This document shows positions 8,139 to 16,520 of a DNA stretch of 44,115 nt, one piece after another. The first letter of the stretch is position 1, and every line of letters starts with the position of its first letter. The translations under genes were made by a program, and so were the position numbers. Source of the stretch: an uncultured Faecalibacterium sp. (GTDB lineage Bacteria > Bacillota > Clostridia > Oscillospirales > Ruminococcaceae); NCBI GenBank assembly GCA_934503275.1, contig CAKSVD010000016.1, positions 1-44,115 of the forward strand. The letters run 5' to 3'. The notes below the pieces were generated by a model that saw nothing but the letters and a program-made list of their open reading frames with translations, was not told the origin of the DNA and did no database searches.

Positions 8139-8825
8139 TCAACGGGCGGCATCGGGGTCGAACTTATAGCCGATGCCCCATACCGTAGCAATGTAGCTGC
8201 GGCATTTGCCCAGATGGCCGCGCAGCATCTTTACATGGGTGTCCACGGTGCGGTCCTCGCCGAAGTAGTCGTAGTTCCACACCTTCTGCAGGATCTTTTC
8301 CCGGCTCAGGGCAATGCCCTTGTTGGAGGCCAGAAATACCAGCAGGTCAAACTCCTTGGGGGTCAGGGCCACTTCCTCGCCGGATACCCGCACGGTATGG
8401 CTGGCGGTGTCGATGGTCAGCTCGCCAAAGGTCATGGTATCGGCGGCCTCGGTGGGGCGGGGCATGGTGCGGTTCAGCACTGCGCGCACCCGCGCCACCA
8501 GCTCCCGGGGGGAGAAGGGCTTTACCACATAGTCATCCGCGCCGCTTTCCAGCCCGGCCAGCTTGTCGTATTCCTCGCCCCGGGCGGTCAGGATGATGAC
8601 CGGGGTGTTGATGTGGCGGGCACGCATCTCCCGCAGGCAGGTCATGCCGTCCATAAAAGGCATCATCAGGTCTAAGATCACCAGATCAAACCCGCCGCCG
8701 GACAGCTGTGCCAGCGCCGCAGAGCCGTCCCCGGCTTCCTCGCAGATGTAACCGGAATATTGCAAATGCTCGTGGATCAGCTCCCGGATGCGGGGCTCAT
8801 CGTCAACGATCAGGATCTTTGCCAT
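8139..8825 (-). CDS. OmpR/PhoB-family response regulator
   Basis: 228 aa. Receiver domain at residues 1-115 with the acidic pair DDE at 8-10, phosphorylation site Asp 52 (VILDLMMP) and the switch Lys in VVKPFSP near 103. A winged-helix DNA-binding domain follows (TPKEFDLLVFLASN, then VDTHVKMLRGHLGK in the recognition region). It is the partner of the kinase immediately downstream. The divergent gene at 9095 is a natural candidate target, since the two share a 269-bp intergenic region; this is inference from position. Confidence 0.95.
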   Translation of the reverse strand: MAKILIVDDEPRIRELIHEHLQYSGYICEEAGDGSAALAQLSGGGFDLVILDLMMPFMDGMTCLREMRARHINTPVIILTARGEEYDKLAGLESGADDYVVKPFSPRELVARVRAVLNRTMPRPTEAADTMTFGELTIDTASHTVRVSGEEVALTPKEFDLLVFLASNKGIALSREKILQKVWNYDYFGEDRTVDTHVKMLRGHLGKCRSYIATVWGIGYKFDPDAAR

Positions 8826-9007
8826 AAAACAGGACTCCTCCTATCATATATCAATATACAGTTCTATTTTAATGCAAGAATTGGAAAAAGCTGTGAATTT
8901 TAAGTGAATGGTTTGGAAAAACAAAACCGTCTGCACCCAGTATACCACACCGGGCGGCGGGGCGGCAATCTTTTTGCGGGAATGCCGGGCCAAAAATCAC
9001 ACCCCGC

Positions 9008-9036
9008 TTGCCCTTTTTGCGCAGGAATGCTATACT
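9008..9036 (+). promoter_or_regulatory. Promoter of the propeller-protein operon
   Basis: TTGCCC (9008-9013), 17-bp spacer, TATACT (9031-9036). It is the likely start of the transcript covering 9095 to 13519. The rest of the 8826-9094 gap holds an AT-rich stretch next to the response regulator start; nothing else is recognisable. Confidence 0.7.
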
Positions 9037-9094
9037 TTAGCGATAAAGGACAGTGTGCTGTCCGCAGGTTTTTCAGAGATAAGGAAAAGCGCTT

Positions 9095-10408
9095 ATGCGA
9101 ATCGGACTGATCGAATTTTTGCTCATACTGGCCATTGCGTCCCTCACGGTGGGGCCGCGGGTGGCGCTGTTCGTGGACCGGTGGATGCGCCGCGCCAACC
9201 GCGCCAACGCCATGGCGGCACGCCGCCGGGCCGAGTATGCCGCCCAGATGGCTGCCGAGCGGGACGCCATGCTCAAGCGGTTCCGCACCGCCAGCACGGT
9301 GTTCGGGGTGGGCATTTTGCTGGTGCTGGTGTATGCGCTGGGCTTCCGCCCCATCGACACCCCGCCGCAGACCTATAAAGCCCCTGACCTCCGGCAGGAG
9401 ACGGGCGCTCTGCAGACGGCAGTTTCCACCGACCGCAAGACCCGGCTGGAGCTGGGAGAGTATCAGGGCGTGGACTGCATCCGCACCAAGGACGGCCTGT
9501 TATATGCCGCTGCGTGGAACGGTGCTGCATTGAAAAAGCGCACCAGCGACCTTGTGCGCACCGATGGCGGCCACTCTGCCGCCATCCTGAGCGTGGAGGG
9601 GGAGTTGACCGGCTTTGCCTTTGATGCTGCCGGGGATGTGTGGCTGACCCAGCTGACCACCGCCGGGGGCACCTTGTGCCGCGCCAAGCACGACAGCTGG
9701 GGCGCAGCGGTGGAGCAGGTGGTCACCCAGCTGGACGGTGCGCCGCTGGGGGCGGTATCGGCCGTGGAGGTAAGCCCGGCGGGCAAGGTGTATTTTGCGG
9801 TGGCTGCGGCGGCAGGTGCGGAGAACGGGCTGGAAAGCGCCCTGCGCACCGAACTGCTGGCGCACACCGCCACCGGCTGCGTGTATGTGTACGACCCCGC
9901 CGCCCGCACGGTGGAAAAGGTGCTGGGCGGGGTGGCAGGTGCTGCCGGTCTGGCGCTCAGCCCGGACGGCAGCACCCTGTATGTCTCCGACCTCGGCAGC
10001 CGCTGCATCTGGGCGGTGGATGCCGCTGCCCGGGAACTGACCGCCGGGGGACGGGGCTGCACCGCCGCCTTTGCCGGTCTGCCGGGCTATCCCGGAGCGT
10101 TGGCTGCAGACACGGACGGCACGCTGTACATCAGCTACCGCTGGGCGCGCAGCAGCTGGCTGGAAAAGAACGCGGACAGCACCCTGCTGCGGGGCATCGC
10201 CCTGCGGGCGGGGCAGAATACGCAGGAGCGGCTGTTCCGGCGCACCGCAGACGCCCCCTGCGCCGAGGCAGTGAGCCTTGCCACCGGGGCGTGGGAGCAG
10301 ACCTTTACCGGCCTTGCACAGGACAGCTGCGCGGCGGTGTGTCCGGTGGAAAGCAAAGTATATTTCGGTGCGGCAGGGGCGGACAGCCTGTTGGCTGCAA
10401 ACCGATAA
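9095..10408 (+). CDS. Membrane-anchored strictosidine-synthase-like beta-propeller protein with TatA/B-like N-terminus
   Basis: 437 aa. Residues 1-50 look like a TatA/TatB unit: short hydrophobic helix with an early Glu (IEFLLILAIASL), a Gly-Pro hinge, then a basic amphipathic helix rich in Arg and Ala. A second membrane helix lies at about 68-88 (FGVGILLVLVYALGF). The rest is a propeller of SMP-30/strictosidine-synthase type, best seen in 'GLALSPDGSTLYVSD' and the 'LPGYPGALAADTDGTLYIS' block, and should face outside. The substrate is unknown. First gene of the run to 13519; RBS AAGGAAAAG. The Tat resemblance may be coincidental. Confidence 0.65.
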   Translation: MRIGLIEFLLILAIASLTVGPRVALFVDRWMRRANRANAMAARRRAEYAAQMAAERDAMLKRFRTASTVFGVGILLVLVYALGFRPIDTPPQTYKAPDLRQETGALQTAVSTDRKTRLELGEYQGVDCIRTKDGLLYAAAWNGAALKKRTSDLVRTDGGHSAAILSVEGELTGFAFDAAGDVWLTQLTTAGGTLCRAKHDSWGAAVEQVVTQLDGAPLGAVSAVEVSPAGKVYFAVAAAAGAENGLESALRTELLAHTATGCVYVYDPAARTVEKVLGGVAGAAGLALSPDGSTLYVSDLGSRCIWAVDAAARELTAGGRGCTAAFAGLPGYPGALAADTDGTLYISYRWARSSWLEKNADSTLLRGIALRAGQNTQERLFRRTADAPCAEAVSLATGAWEQTFTGLAQDSCAAVCPVESKVYFGAAGADSLLAANR

Positions 10409-10423
10409 GCGAGGTGTTTTTGT

Positions 10424-10984
10424 ATGACCGAAGCATTTGCAAAACAGATCGAGGCTGAGGCGCGGCAGGCAATGACCGAACTGGTAGCCGCAGCAAAGCT
10501 GAAAAAGGGAGATGTGCTCGTGGTGGGCTGCTCCTCCAGTGAGATGGTGGGCGGCCACATCGGCAAGGATTCCAGCATAGAGGCCGCCCGGGCGTTGTAC
10601 GCGGGCGCTGCGCCGGTGCTGGCGGAAAAAGGCATCTGGCTGGCAGCGCAGTGCTGCGAGCACCTGAACCGCGCCATCATCCTTGAGCGGGAGGCCGCAG
10701 AGAAGTACGGCTGGGAGGAAGTGTGCGTCGTGCCGCGTCCCCATGCGGGCGGCAGCTGGGCCACTACCTGCTGGAAGAACTTCAAAGACCCGGTGGCGGT
10801 GGAGGAGATCCGCGCCAACGCGGGCATGGATATCGGCGGTACCCTGATCGGGATGCACCTGAAGCGGGTGGCTGTGCCGGTACGGCTGAGCCTTAATAAG
10901 ATCGGCGAAGCAAACATTCTGTGTGCCTACACCCGCCCGAAACTGATCGGCGGCGAGCGCGCCCGCTATACCGAGGAGGATTGA
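10424..10984 (+). CDS. ywlG: YwlG/UPF0340 family protein (DUF436)
   Basis: 186 aa, the usual size of this family (TIGR01440). Recognised from 'VVGCSSSEMVGGHIGKDSS' near residues 33-51, 'CCEHLNRAI' around 83-91, and the C-terminal 'MDIGGTLIGMHLK'. Members are cytoplasmic with no settled biochemical role. The gene begins 15 bp after the propeller-protein stop behind GAGG and ends 5 bp before yggS, so all are in one operon. Confidence 0.88.
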   Translation: MTEAFAKQIEAEARQAMTELVAAAKLKKGDVLVVGCSSSEMVGGHIGKDSSIEAARALYAGAAPVLAEKGIWLAAQCCEHLNRAIILEREAAEKYGWEEVCVVPRPHAGGSWATTCWKNFKDPVAVEEIRANAGMDIGGTLIGMHLKRVAVPVRLSLNKIGEANILCAYTRPKLIGGERARYTEED

Positions 10985-10989
10985 GCGAG

Positions 10990-11709
10990 ATGGCAGAAAA
11001 GAATTTGGAAGAGATGCGGCAGGCGGTGGCCGAGATCCGGGAAAAGATGGCCGCAGCCGCCCGGGAGGCCGGACGCGACCCGGCAGCGGTGCAGCTGTGC
11101 GCCGCCTGCAAGACCCGCACGTCGCAGACCATTGCCGCCAGTGCCGCCCTGCCCATTGATCTGTTCGGCGAGAACCATGTGCAGGAACTGTGCGCAAACT
11201 ACGATGCCGGGGCCTACTGCGGCAAGCCCAGCCATTTTATCGGCCATTTGCAGACCAACAAGATCAAAAAGGTGCTGGGGCGGGCAAGCCTGATCCAGAG
11301 CGTGGACAGTGAGCACTTGCTGCTGGCCATCGAGAAGGAAGCCGCCAAGGCCGGCATCGTGCAGGATATTTTGCTGGAAGTGAACATCGGCGGGGAGGAA
11401 AGCAAGACCGGCGCTGCACCGGAGCTGCTCTGGCCGCTGCTGGACACCGCCGCCGCACAACAGCATATCCGGGTCAAGGGCCTGATGGCCATCCCGCCCG
11501 TGAACGATGACGATGCCCAGAACCGCCGGTATCTGGCGCAGGTGTATCAGCTGTTCGTCCGGGCGGGGGAGCGGGGCTACCGCAACGTGGAGATGCAGAC
11601 CCTTTCCATGGGCATGAGCGGCGATTTTGAAAACGCCATCCGCGAGGGCGCTACCCTTGTGCGCATTGGCACCGCCATTTACGGCGCGCGGGATTACAGT
11701 AAAAAGTAA
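10990..11709 (+). CDS. yggS: YggS-family pyridoxal phosphate homeostasis protein
   Basis: 239 aa from the ATG at 10990. Single-domain TIM-barrel PLP protein related to the N-terminal domain of alanine racemase. The PLP lysine is Lys 41 in 'AACKTRT'. Other family marks are 'GENHVQEL' (about 59-66), 'HFIGHLQTNKIKK' (about 81-93), and the C-terminal 'LSMGMSGDFENAIREGATLVRIGTAIYG' region in which the Ser/Gly residues hold the phosphate. Members regulate PLP supply and amino-acid balance. The start overlaps the end of the preceding cluster with 5 bp of space. Confidence 0.95.
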   Translation: MAEKNLEEMRQAVAEIREKMAAAAREAGRDPAAVQLCAACKTRTSQTIAASAALPIDLFGENHVQELCANYDAGAYCGKPSHFIGHLQTNKIKKVLGRASLIQSVDSEHLLLAIEKEAAKAGIVQDILLEVNIGGEESKTGAAPELLWPLLDTAAAQQHIRVKGLMAIPPVNDDDAQNRRYLAQVYQLFVRAGERGYRNVEMQTLSMGMSGDFENAIREGATLVRIGTAIYGARDYSKK

Positions 11710-11728
11710 CGATAAAAACGGAGGAACC

Positions 11729-13519
11729 ATGCCGAAAACCAAGACTAACGACCCCGGGGCGCACCACGCAAGCAGCGGTGCGCTGATCCGGCGTTTTCTG
11801 CCCTATCTGGCAAGCTATAAGATGGTGCTGTGCCTTGATCTGTTCTGCGCGGCACTGACCACCCTGTGCGATATCGTGCTGCCCAAGATCATGAGCATCA
11901 TCACCAACTCTGCCATGGGGGTGGGCATCACCCTGACGGCGGGCATCGTGCTGAAGCTGGCGGCGCTCTACTTTGTGCTGCGCATCATCGACGGTGCAGC
12001 CAGTTATTATATGTCCAGCATCGGCCACATTATGGGCGTGCATATCGAAACGGATATGCGCCGTGATGCCTTTGACCATCTGTTACAGCTGGACCACACC
12101 TACTACAACAACACCAAGGTGGGCACCATCATGGGGCGCATCACCAACGATTTGTTTGATGTGACCGAGTTCGCCCACCACTGCCCGGAGGAGTTCTTCA
12201 TCGCGGGCATCAAGATCGTGGCGTCCTTTGTCATTTTGTGCCGGGCCAGCATCCCGCTGACCTTGGCGGTGTTTGCCTGTGTGCCGCTGATGGGCGTGGT
12301 GTCGGTGTACCTGAACGGTCGCCTGCGGGCGCGGTTCCGTCAGCAGCGCGTCCAGATCGGCGAGTTGAACTCCACCATCGAGGACAGTCTGCTGGGACAG
12401 GGCGTGGTCAAGGCCTTTGCCGCTGAGGACGAGGAGCGGGAAAAGTTTGCCAAGGGCAACCGCGCCTTTGAACAGATCAAGACCCTTGGCTACTACGCCA
12501 TGGGCGCCTTCAACACCTCCACCCGCCTGTTTGACGGCCTGATGTATCTGGTGGTTATTCTGGCGGGCGGCCTGTCGCTGGTGTACGGCAAGATCACTGC
12601 CGGTGATCTGGTGGCGTATATGCTCTACGTCACCACCCTCATCGCCACCATCCGCCGCATCGTGGAGTTTGCTGAGCAGTTCCAGCGCGGCATGACCGGC
12701 ATCGAGCGCTTTGCCGAGATCATGGACACCCCGGTGGCCATCAAGGATGCCCCGGACGCCGTGCCCCTGCAGCCCGGCCCCGGCGAGATCCGGTTTGAGA
12801 AGGTCTGCTTTGAGTACCCGGATGACCACAACAAGGTGCTGCACGATGTCAGCCTGGACATCCGCGCCGGGGAGCGTCTGGCGCTGGTGGGTGCCTCCGG
12901 CGGCGGCAAGACCACCCTGTGCAACCTGATCCCCCGCTTTTACGAGGTGACCAGCGGCCGCATCCTCATTGACGGACAGGATATCCGCCGCGTCACCCTG
13001 AAGAGTCTGCGGCAGGATATCGGCATCGTGCAGCAAGACGTGTACCTGTTCAGCGGCACGGTGGCGCAGAACATCGCCTACGGCAAGCCCGGTGCCACCC
13101 GGCAGGAGATCGAAGCCGCCGCCCGTCTGGCGGGCGCGGAAAAGTTCATCCTTGCGCTGAAGGACGGCTACGACACCTATGTGGGCGAGCGCGGCGTCAA
13201 GCTGTCCGGCGGACAGAAGCAGCGCATCGCCATTGCCCGGGTGTTTTTGAAGAACCCGCCCATCCTGATTCTGGACGAGGCCACCAGTGCGCTGGATAAC
13301 GAGAGCGAGATCCTTGTGGGACAGAGCCTTGAAAAGCTGGCCCATGGCCGCACCACCCTGACCATCGCCCACCGCCTGACCACCATCAAGGACTACGACC
13401 GCATCCTTGTGCTGGGCGAAGAGGGCATCGTGGAGCAGGGCACCCACGCCCAGCTGCTGGAAAAGCAGGGCGTCTACTACCGCCTGTGGAACCAGCTGCC
13501 CGCAGAGGATGAGGAATAA
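11729..13519 (+). CDS. ABC exporter, fused membrane and ATPase domains (multidrug/lipid type)
   Basis: 596 aa, a half-transporter expected to work as a homodimer. The N-terminal half has six membrane helices (about residues 25-310). The ATPase half shows Walker A GASGGGKT at 388-395, the Q-loop (GIVQQDVYLFSG), signature LSGGQ at 492-496, Walker B ending with D516-E517 in ILDEATS, and the H-loop His in TIAHRL. The exported substrate cannot be named. ATG at 11729 has GGAGG just upstream. Last gene before the terminator at 13535-13564. Confidence 0.92.
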   Translation: MPKTKTNDPGAHHASSGALIRRFLPYLASYKMVLCLDLFCAALTTLCDIVLPKIMSIITNSAMGVGITLTAGIVLKLAALYFVLRIIDGAASYYMSSIGHIMGVHIETDMRRDAFDHLLQLDHTYYNNTKVGTIMGRITNDLFDVTEFAHHCPEEFFIAGIKIVASFVILCRASIPLTLAVFACVPLMGVVSVYLNGRLRARFRQQRVQIGELNSTIEDSLLGQGVVKAFAAEDEEREKFAKGNRAFEQIKTLGYYAMGAFNTSTRLFDGLMYLVVILAGGLSLVYGKITAGDLVAYMLYVTTLIATIRRIVEFAEQFQRGMTGIERFAEIMDTPVAIKDAPDAVPLQPGPGEIRFEKVCFEYPDDHNKVLHDVSLDIRAGERLALVGASGGGKTTLCNLIPRFYEVTSGRILIDGQDIRRVTLKSLRQDIGIVQQDVYLFSGTVAQNIAYGKPGATRQEIEAAARLAGAEKFILALKDGYDTYVGERGVKLSGGQKQRIAIARVFLKNPPILILDEATSALDNESEILVGQSLEKLAHGRTTLTIAHRLTTIKDYDRILVLGEEGIVEQGTHAQLLEKQGVYYRLWNQLPAEDEE

Positions 13520-13534
13520 AAGCCCTTGAAATAC

Positions 13535-13564
13535 AAAAAAGACACCCGGAAGGGTGTCTTTTTT
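13535..13564. terminator. Bidirectional terminator, originally shared with the tRNA-Ile2 gene
   Basis: GACACCC / GGGTGTC stem with GGAA loop, six A before and six T after. On the plus strand it ends the ABC exporter transcript. On the minus strand it lies 5 bp past the orphan tRNA 3' end at 13569, so before the island inserted it must have terminated the tRNA transcript. Confidence 0.92.
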
Positions 13565-13568
13565 CGTA

Positions 13569-13610
13569 TGGGCCAGGCAGGACTTGAACCCGCGACCAAG
13601 CGGTTATGAG
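13569..13610 (-). repeat. attL: 42-bp copy of the tRNA-Ile2 3' half
   Basis: Identical base for base to 28240-28281. It covers, on the minus strand, the tRNA from the anticodon loop (CTCATAA) through the T arm to A73. No 5' half is attached here. The base after A73 is TACG with no CCA, unlike the copy at the other end. Confidence 0.95.
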
Positions 13611-13830
13611 AACGTCGATAATTTTGAAATCCCGTTTTTCTTGTGGAATCTTGTGACTATCTCATAATTCTGAAAAAACGCCTTTGTGTACTTTGACGTA
13701 ACTTTTGGTGTCTTTTCGTGTCTAAAATGGCTCTTTGTACCTAGAACCGTACCCAAGAATTTTTGGGTACGAAACTTGACACTTACTGTTACCATTTAAC
13801 GCAACTACAAGCACTTGCATTTGCCATATA
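13611..13830. other. Island left end: attachment-region sequence without a gene
   Basis: No credible gene. Contains short near-tandem repeats (TTTTGGTGTC followed by TTTTCGTGTC around 13709-13731) and a 9-bp hairpin CGTACCCAA / TTGGGTACG at 13748-13771. Such clusters beside an att core can be arm-type integrase sites; that is a suggestion only. Confidence 0.4.
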
Positions 13831-13870
13831 AAAACAGCAGGACATTCCCATTGCTAGAAATGCCCTGCTA
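13831..13870 (-). terminator. Terminator of the DUF1828-type operon
   Basis: AGCAGGACATT pairs with AATGCCCTGCT apart from one mismatch, with a loop of about 12 nt. On the minus strand it is followed by TTTTTATATGG, 13 bp past the stop at 13883. Confidence 0.75.
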
Positions 13871-13882
13871 TATATAAATAGT

Positions 13883-14644
13883 TTAGCCGGCAGCGAACAA
13901 TGCAAGATTCTCAGAGGCATTGCGCTGGCTCCAAGGAACGACCTTCACATCATAGTTTGTAAAGGCTTCCTCGATTCCACGGGAAACATTGTTTTGATCA
14001 TTGAGAATTACAATTAACTGGCTATTATTTTTTCGGACGAGCTTTGTGTCGTTCCACGCAAACAAGATATTGCCAACACTGGATTTGTTTGGATTGTTCA
14101 CTGCCTGACAGAGACGCTCTGGCTGTGTTTTAGTTCTTTGGAACAGAAAATCATAGCTATGAGTAAAACCTGATGTTCCAGTAAATTGAACATTGTCCGA
14201 ATAAAATATATCTCTCGAATCAAAGAACTGCTGAATATCATCAGTAAACAACGACGCTGTTTTCGATTTTGAGAGCGCAAACATATCATCTACTCTCAAA
14301 ATTGCTTGAATAAACAGGTGCTTTTTCTTTGCAAATTCCTGAATAGGAGCTTTTGCGGTCAACTCATCTCCTTCACAATTAACGCCAAATTGTGCTAAAA
14401 TGCGCTGAAGATGTTTTTTTCGATTGGGTGTAAATTGAAAACCCGTAGCTTTCAAATTGCTGATAGTTGCCGAATCGTCCGAAAAGAGAATGTCATTTCC
14501 ATCTTGACGAACGTAAATTTGCAAATAATCATTTGCATTATCTAAATACGGAGTAGTAATCTCGTAATATTCGCCAATCTTCGAAAATGTAATTTCATTC
14601 TTTAACCATTGCGCATAGTCGTTAATCAATTTTTGAATATCCAA
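13883..14644 (-). CDS. DUF1828/DUF1829-type protein
   Basis: 253 aa, starting at a TTG (14644) with a strong GGAGG eight bases upstream. The N-terminal region (about residues 1-95: 'YYEITTPYLDNANDYLQIYVRQ', 'ILFSDDSATISNL') matches the DUF1828 pattern, and the rest the DUF1829 pattern. Published function is unclear; family members occur in phage and plasmid-borne loci. It forms a two-gene unit with the gene 18 bp upstream. Calling the pair a toxin-antitoxin or defence module is inference. No membrane segments or known catalytic motif seen. Confidence 0.7.
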   Translation of the reverse strand: MDIQKLINDYAQWLKNEITFSKIGEYYEITTPYLDNANDYLQIYVRQDGNDILFSDDSATISNLKATGFQFTPNRKKHLQRILAQFGVNCEGDELTAKAPIQEFAKKKHLFIQAILRVDDMFALSKSKTASLFTDDIQQFFDSRDIFYSDNVQFTGTSGFTHSYDFLFQRTKTQPERLCQAVNNPNKSSVGNILFAWNDTKLVRKNNSQLIVILNDQNNVSRGIEEAFTNYDVKVVPWSQRNASENLALFAAG

Positions 14645-14662
14645 AGATTATTCCTCCTTTCT

Positions 14663-15109
14663 TTAACACAACCCTAGTTGATAACTTATTGTTGGCATTT
14701 TGACAACGTTAAAACGTTTCAAAAATGCCAAGGTATTCTCGACAAAATTATCTGACTTTATATCTTCGGCTTCATAGGCCATGGAACGACCATACTCTTC
14801 CGTATATATATGCCAGTGGCTTCCAGTAATTTTCCTGCCATCGGGATTCTGATGTACATTTGTGGGATTAAGATGAAGTTCTAGGAGCATTACTCCATTG
14901 ACCTTTATCCTAGCTCCTATGTTGACCTTTGCTGATTGAATCTTTCCACGAAAGATAGATACAACAAACAAATCCCGCTTGTTTTCGCCAACTGCTTCGA
15001 ATTCCAACTTCTTTCCGGGTAGAGGAAAGTTCAATTCGTCTTCAAAAAGACTTTTGAGCATCTCAAGCATCTTTCTGGTTTCGTCATCTGTTATAGTTCC
15101 TTGTCCCAT
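14663..15109 (-). CDS. Small conserved partner of the DUF1828-type protein (DUF6978-like)
   Basis: 148 aa from the ATG at 15109, preceded by GAGGAGG; an upstream in-frame start at 15163 lacks this site. Visible features are a charged N-terminal helix (ETRKMLEMLKSLFEDEL), a beta-rich middle (KLEFEAVGENKRDLFVVSIFRG, read as two segments), and a 'LHLNPTNVHQNPDG…HWHIY' block with several His residues that could bind metal or nucleic acid. I associate this pattern with DUF6978, without certainty. First gene of the minus-strand pair. Confidence 0.65.
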   Translation of the reverse strand: MGQGTITDDETRKMLEMLKSLFEDELNFPLPGKKLEFEAVGENKRDLFVVSIFRGKIQSAKVNIGARIKVNGVMLLELHLNPTNVHQNPDGRKITGSHWHIYTEEYGRSMAYEAEDIKSDNFVENTLAFLKRFNVVKMPTISYQLGLC

Positions 15110-15363
15110 TGAACTTGCCTCCTCTCTATAACGGATTGTACCATTCTTTAGCACACTTTTCAATAAGCGATTTATCGTTCCTTCTGTTTTTTACCCAAAG
15201 AAAACGAAAGGTCCAAACCCATCTTCAATCAGAAGCAGACTCGGACTTCTCTTGCTTGGTGGAGACATCAAAGTCATATGATTGCTTCCTATTAGGAACA
15301 CTGTAAATACAAGGCCTTTCGGAGCCTGCAAACCAGAAAAAATATTTGATTTATCACATTACG
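15110..15363. other. Intergenic stretch upstream of the DUF1828-type pair
   Basis: AT-rich and without a credible ORF; must hold the minus-strand promoter of the pair, but I cannot place it with confidence. Confidence 0.3.
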
Positions 15364-15400
15364 AAAAAAGCCGTCCGGCATGAAGAACGGGCGGCTTTTT
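15364..15400. terminator. Bidirectional terminator-like hairpin
   Basis: AAAAAAGCCGTCC pairs along its whole length with GGGCGGCTTTTTT (one G-T pair) around a 12-nt loop. It separates the minus-strand pair from the following remnant gene. Confidence 0.8.
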
Positions 15401-15483
15401 TACGTGGATAGACGGAAAGAAAACACAAAAAACTACAAAATCTTAGCATTCAAATTTGTGCAACTTTAACGAAGGGGGTGTAA

Positions 15484-15993
15484 ATGGCCGATGAAAAATT
15501 GAATACGGACCCTGCGGAGAATACTTCCCCGAAGGCCGCCGAGCCTATCGCTACACCCGAACAGGCCGCAGCGTCTGAGTCCCGGTAGGAACAGACCGGG
15601 CCTGCCATACCTGCGCTCAGCGATGTGGTTGTGTCCTTTGACAAAATCAATGAGCTTATGGTGGAAAAGAGACAGAACACCTGCGCCGAAGTCGAAAAGG
15701 CGGAAACTCCCGAAATGCCGGAGGTGGCAGTTTCTGGAAAAACACCGCAGCCCACCAATACGGAGGAGTCGAAAAAGCTGCGCCGTGGTCGTCCGCCGAA
15801 AGCAGAAAAGGCCGCGACTGAAAAACAGAACAAAATGCTGTTTACTGCTTCATGGACAAAAAGCGTTCCGAGGGAAAGCATTATTACGTTTATACCGTCG
15901 CAGGAAGTGCCAAGTTCCTATGAATCTATTGCACTCGTGTTACCGAATTTCTGCGCCCTCAGCCATCTTCTGATGCCGGTTGATGATTTCTGA
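15484..15993 (+). pseudogene. Amber-interrupted mobile-element gene with AT-hook-like motif
   Basis: An ATG at 15484 sits behind GAAGGGGG and opens a frame of 34 codons (acidic, Ala/Pro/Glu-rich) ended by TAG at 15586-15588. The same frame then continues to a TGA at 15991-15993. The second part contains 'VVSFDKINELM' and an AT-hook-like RGRPPKAEKA. Low-complexity proteins of this style are common accessory genes in clostridial conjugative elements. From about 15843 the sequence makes better sense in another frame (see next entry), so the gene is both stopped and truncated. Read-through of the TAG is possible but nothing supports it. Confidence 0.55.
15840..15923 (+). pseudogene. C-terminal fragment resembling an IS110-family transposase
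   Basis: In the frame 15840-15923 the DNA reads 'VYCFMDKKRSEGKHYYVY' then 'TVAGSAKFL' and a stop. This matches the C-terminal 'M-x-x-K-R-x-E-G-K-x-Y-Y-V-Y-x-x-A-G-x-x-K-F-L' block of IS110/IS116/IS902 transposases. The N-terminal catalytic DEDD part is absent, so this is a scrap left by an insertion or recombination event fused to the preceding remnant. Confidence 0.5.
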
Positions 15994-16046
15994 TGGACTA
16001 TTACGATGATTTTCATCTGACAAGCGGTGCTGTCGGCTTATTAAAG

Positions 16047-16084
16047 TTGCCGGATGCTTAACTGCACCCGGCAATGATTTTTTT
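16047..16084 (+). terminator. Intrinsic terminator before the defence-like operon
   Basis: TTGCCGG / CCGGCAA stem with a 14-nt loop, followed by TGATTTTTTT. The rest of 15994-16212 shows no gene. Confidence 0.75.
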
Positions 16085-16212
16085 GTTCAGCCTATTGACA
16101 CCCGTTAGCAGGTTTGCCAAATAAGTATGAACTCATATTTCGCCTGCTCATCCTTTGACCAGGAAAGATGCGAAAAAGCTTAATTTTATGTCGATTTATG
16201 ACATTTGCCATC

Positions 16213-16241
16213 TTGATATTATTCCGGTTGTGGGATATGAT
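16213..16241 (+). promoter_or_regulatory. Promoter of the methyltransferase-helicase operon
   Basis: TTGATA (16213-16218), 17-bp spacer, TATGAT (16236-16241), 53 bp upstream of the HTH gene. This is the only strong promoter seen before the six co-directional genes. Confidence 0.75.
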
Positions 16242-16294
16242 ATAAATGAATAGTTATATCCTGTTATACCGTGGTTTTGACGGAGGATGTTTAG

Positions 16295-16489
16295 ATGAAA
16301 TATGTCTCTACAACAGAGATTGGTAAAAAATGGAATATCTCGACCGGGAGAATAGGAACACTTTGTGCTGAGGGGCGTATCCCAAATGTTCAACGAGCCG
16401 GAAATATGTGGTTGATACTTGAAGAGGCGAAAAAGCCGGTTGACGCTCGAATAAAGAGTAGAAAATATAGAAAACAACCTAATGATTAA
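16295..16489 (+). CDS. Small helix-turn-helix DNA-binding protein, likely operon regulator
   Basis: 64 aa. The N-terminal 'YVSTTEIGKKWNISTGRIGTL' is a helix-turn-helix of the MerR/excisionase (HTH_17) kind, followed by a basic wing ('RIPNVQRAGNMWLI') and a Lys/Arg-rich tail. ATG behind GGAGG. Such small proteins often sit upstream of restriction-modification genes in clostridia and control them; the same role is likely here. It lies 31 bp before the methyltransferase on the same transcript. Confidence 0.75.
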   Translation: MKYVSTTEIGKKWNISTGRIGTLCAEGRIPNVQRAGNMWLILEEAKKPVDARIKSRKYRKQPND

Positions 16490-16520
16490 GAATTGAGCTA
16501 AAGATAAAGAGGTCTATGAA

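Noticed and set aside
6665..8188. 507-codon plus-strand ORF across the sensor kinase
   Set aside because: Antisense shadow of an intact histidine kinase with all motifs; no ribosome-binding site or recognisable domain.
13604..13795. 63-codon minus-strand ORF at the island's left end
   Set aside because: Overlaps the att core, has no ribosome-binding site and no integrase motifs; best seen as attachment-region DNA.
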